This document shows positions 6,256-7,757 of a stretch of 7,757 bases of DNA, piece by piece. The translations under genes were made by a program, and so were the position numbers. The stretch lies in NCBI GenBank assembly GCA_027022775.1, contig JALVXO010000226.1, positions 1 through 7,757 on the forward strand, read 5' to 3'. The stretch is from Campylobacteraceae bacterium. Lineage in GTDB: Bacteria > Campylobacterota > Campylobacteria > Campylobacterales > Sulfurovaceae. Under the pieces are notes generated by a model that saw only the letters and a list, made by a program, of their open reading frames with translations, had not been told where the DNA came from and searched no databases. Each line of letters starts with the position of its first letter. Within the stretch, counting starts at the first letter, position 1.

Positions 6256-6261
6256 AAGGAG
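6256..6261 (+). promoter_or_regulatory. Ribosome site that fixes the barrel protein start
   Basis: AAGGAG lies 6 nt before ATG at 6268. The in-frame ATG at 6217 has no such site, and starting there would bury the signal peptide behind 17 charged and aromatic residues. Confidence 0.85.
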
Positions 6262-6267
6262 TTCAAA

Positions 6268-7008
6268 ATGAAAAGGTTACTTACAATTGCAACTGCTGTG
6301 GTATTAACATCGTTTTTTGCGGCTGCAGAAAACATAGACGGCACTTTGGCGGTTGATGCTGGAAACAAATTAACAAATGTTCAGCCAACTAATAAAATCA
6401 AAAGAGCTGCTCAAGTTTATACTGAAAACAAAGACACCTTAAGCGCCAGCAACCCTTACGGCAGCAGCGATCCTCAATTAAGCGCAGGAATTGATGATGT
6501 AGGCTCTAAAACAGAAATTCCAGCCACATCTGTTCCTATAACTACAAGTTCGTATATGGAAGGTCCGTTTGTCGGGTTAGAAATTTCTGGGATTATAGAT
6601 TCTGAAGCTGAAGGCAAAAGCACCAGCGGTATGGCTTTTGGTTTAAGATTTGGAGCGCAAAATATTGACTGGAGAACAATGGCTATTTTGGAGCGTTATC
6701 CTAATACAAGCGATGGAAACAGTTACTACAGAGGTTTATTACAACTTGATTATTTCTTCTTTGGGCAAGATAAATTAATGATTGACACGTACGGTATCCG
6801 CCCTTATGCCGGATTGAATGCGGGGCTGATTTCATTAGATACCGATACAGATAATGTAAAAAGCTTAACTTACGGGGCACAAATAGGTGCAACAATGAGT
6901 GTTACCAATAACATCGATGTGGATTTAGGATACAAATACAATTTAAGCTCAAGCGACAGAATTGATCACACTTCTGGCATAACTTTTGGTTTGAATTATA
7001 AGTATTAA
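6268..7008 (+). CDS. Predicted outer-membrane beta-barrel protein
   Basis: Starting at 6268 the protein is 246 aa. Residues 1-20 (MKRLLTIATAVVLTSFFAAA) are a signal peptide with likely cleavage before E21. Residues 21-98 are a polar Ser/Thr/Asn-rich stretch without strand pattern. From about 100 the chain shows alternating strands: 100-110, 118-131, 133-143, 152-165, 177-189, 197-211, 214-226 and 235-246. This fits an eight-stranded OmpA-like or opacity-type barrel. The last residue is an aromatic Y (GLNYKY), as expected for the BAM recognition signal. No peptidoglycan-binding OmpA domain follows. The function is unknown: adhesin, structural barrel and small channel are all possible. It stands alone between the tRNA and serS, and a repeat element begins at its stop codon. 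Confidence 0.8.
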   Translation: MKRLLTIATAVVLTSFFAAAENIDGTLAVDAGNKLTNVQPTNKIKRAAQVYTENKDTLSASNPYGSSDPQLSAGIDDVGSKTEIPATSVPITTSSYMEGPFVGLEISGIIDSEAEGKSTSGMAFGLRFGAQNIDWRTMAILERYPNTSDGNSYYRGLLQLDYFFFGQDKLMIDTYGIRPYAGLNAGLISLDTDTDNVKSLTYGAQIGATMSVTNNIDVDLGYKYNLSSSDRIDHTSGITFGLNYKY

Positions 7009-7113
7009 TTAAGGGAGAAGGCTGAAGGGAGAAGGCTGAAGGTAGAAGGTTGAAGGAGTGCATAAAAATATTACTTCGCCTTTAGCCCTTCATCCTTACA
7101 CCCTTCCCAAAAA
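7004..7113. repeat. Inverted heptad-array element, copy 1
   Basis: It starts with ATTAATTAA, which includes the stop codon of the barrel gene. The left arm is six tandem GGNNGAA units (7013-7054): GGGAGAA, GGCTGAA, GGGAGAA, GGCTGAA, GGTAGAA, GGTTGAA. The centre holds ATAAAAATATT. The right arm is the pyrimidine counterpart, TTCGCC, TTTAGCC, TTCATCC, TTACACC, TTCCC (7075-7108, with single extra C bases), and the element ends in AAAAA. The arms can pair into a long imperfect hairpin. In a plus-strand transcript this would fold just behind the barrel ORF and could stabilise or end the mRNA, though no T tract follows. Confidence 0.8.
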
Positions 7114-7170
7114 CACCATTTTCTTCCCAATTTATTTAAAATATCTGCTCTATTCTTATTTTATTTTCAA

Positions 7171-7176
7171 TATAAT
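7171..7176 (+). promoter_or_regulatory. Probable -10 box of serS
   Basis: TATAAT in a T-rich context (TTATTTTCAATATAATTTTA), without a recognisable -35, fits a Campylobacterota sigma70 promoter. The start would be near 7183, so the leader of about 86 nt would contain the whole second heptad element. Confidence 0.55.
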
Positions 7177-7183
7177 TTTATTG

Positions 7184-7256
7184 ATTAATTAAGGGAGAAG
7201 GTAGAAGGGGGAATAAAAATATTCCTTCACCCTTTAACCTTCAACCTTCCCAAAAA
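7184..7256. repeat. Inverted heptad-array element, copy 2
   Basis: It shares the 18-bp edge ATTAATTAAGGGAGAAGG exactly with copy 1 (7004-7021 and 7184-7201, 180 bp apart). The left arm is three GGNNGAA units (7193-7213): GGGAGAA, GGTAGAA, GGGGGAA. The centre gives a perfect GGAATA-AAAA-TATTCC hairpin (7210-7225). The right arm is TTCACCC, TTTAACC, TTCAACC, TTCCC (7226-7251), followed by AAAAA. It lies between the probable serS promoter and the serS ribosome site. Confidence 0.8.
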
Positions 7257-7268
7257 ACAGGATAAAAA

Positions 7269-7757
7269 ATGATAGATTTAAAATATTTAGAGAAAAATTT
7301 CGAAGAGGCGAGCGCCAGATTGGCTAAAAAAGGTATTGATAGCGCTCTTTTGGATGAGTTAAAAGAGCTTTTTGCGCTTAAAAAAAGAGCTAAAGCTGAG
7401 TTTGAGAGTAAAAGGGCTGAACAAAACAGCCTCTCAAAAGAGTTTGGGGCATATAAAGCCCAAGGCAAGGATATTGGCGAATTAAAAGAGAAGCTTAATG
7501 CTTTAAAAAATGAAGTAAATGCCCTCTCTGCCCAGGCGGATGAAATAGAAAACCGCCTGCAAAAGCTGGCTCTGACTGTTCCAAACTTTCCTGACGATTC
7601 GGTTCCGCCGGGCGAGAGTGAAGATGATAATGTAGAGATAAAAAGGGTGCTTGAGCCAAGGGAGTTTGCTTTTGAACCAAAAGAGCACTGGGAACTTGCG
7701 GAGATTAACGGCTGGATAGATTTTCAAAGAGGCGTAAAGCTTGCAAAAAGCCGTTTT
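7269..7757 (+). CDS. serS: Serine--tRNA ligase, N-terminal part (cut by window edge)
   Basis: Class II synthetase that charges tRNA-Ser and tRNA-Sec with serine in the cytoplasm. Only 163 codons are inside the window, about 40 percent of the usual 410-430. The start MIDLKYLEKNFEEASARLAKKG is followed by a long Lys/Glu/Ala-rich two-helix coiled coil (about 27-101), the arm that grips the tRNA-Ser extra arm. Then comes the family linker LTVPNFPDDSVPPGESEDDN (102-121), followed by VEIKR, and the entry to the catalytic domain, HWELAEINGWIDFQRGVKLAKSRF (140-163). AGGA (7259-7262) lies 6 nt before ATG at 7269. The frame is open to the last base. Motifs 1, 2 and 3 lie outside, so activity cannot be judged. 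It likely has its own promoter at 7171-7176. Confidence 0.96.
   Translation, partial: MIDLKYLEKNFEEASARLAKKGIDSALLDELKELFALKKRAKAEFESKRAEQNSLSKEFGAYKAQGKDIGELKEKLNALKNEVNALSAQADEIENRLQKLALTVPNFPDDSVPPGESEDDNVEIKRVLEPREFAFEPKEHWELAEINGWIDFQRGVKLAKSRF

Noticed and set aside
6217..6267. Upstream in-frame ATG for the barrel protein (17 extra residues)
   Set aside because: No ribosome site precedes 6217, while AAGGAG sits before 6268, and the signal peptide starts cleanly at 6268.
7013..7256. CRISPR array
   Set aside because: The repeats are contiguous 7-mers without unique spacers, and no cas gene is present.
7109..7268. T-box riboswitch for serS
   Set aside because: No specifier-loop layout, no conserved T-box string and no terminator/antiterminator pair; the structure is explained by the heptad element.
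7241..7727. Minus-strand open frames over serS
   Set aside because: They are antisense to the clear SerRS reading frame on the plus strand.

Overview
The window reads as chromosomal, housekeeping-rich DNA from an AT-rich Campylobacterota (epsilonproteobacterium). The evidence is the set of proteins: a 347-aa D-Ala-D-Ala ligase with the NEINPIPGS-type motif, a 772-aa GyrB, a groES-groEL pair of 88 and 541 aa, and T-rich promoters that mostly lack a -35 box. A thermophilic or vent lineage such as Nautiliales is possible, but sequence reading alone does not settle it. No insertion sequence, prophage gene, CRISPR array or defence gene is visible.

Layout. Minus strand, transcribed right to left: groES and groEL (5736 down to 3830), ending in a strong intrinsic terminator (3772-3803); gyrB (3667 down to 1349), with its own extended -10 promoter and a hairpin right after its stop codon; then ddl (1087 down to 44) after a 261-bp gap packed with small repeats. 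Plus strand, left to right from a divergent AT-rich gap: a CAT-anticodon tRNA (5965-6041), a small predicted outer-membrane beta-barrel protein (6268-7008), and the first 163 codons of serS (7269 to the window edge). Bases 1-43 hold no supportable gene.

The genes cover unrelated core functions: peptidoglycan precursor synthesis (Ddl), DNA supercoiling (GyrB), protein folding (GroES/GroEL), translation (tRNA, SerRS) and the cell surface (barrel protein). Only groES-groEL is clearly an operon. GyrB sits behind groEL rather than behind dnaN, its more usual neighbour.

The most unusual content lies between genes. The omp-serS gap carries two copies of one element: inverted arms of tandem 7-bp units (GGNNGAA on one side, TTYNNCC on the other) around a shared AT-rich centre, with matching edges but different unit numbers. 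The gyrB-ddl gap carries an imperfect 30-bp inverted repeat also built of 7-8 bp units, plus a direct array of ATTATCN heptads. The groES upstream region has a full-consensus sigma70 promoter, no CIRCE or HAIR operator, and three regularly spaced TTTAGTC/GACTAAA half-sites.
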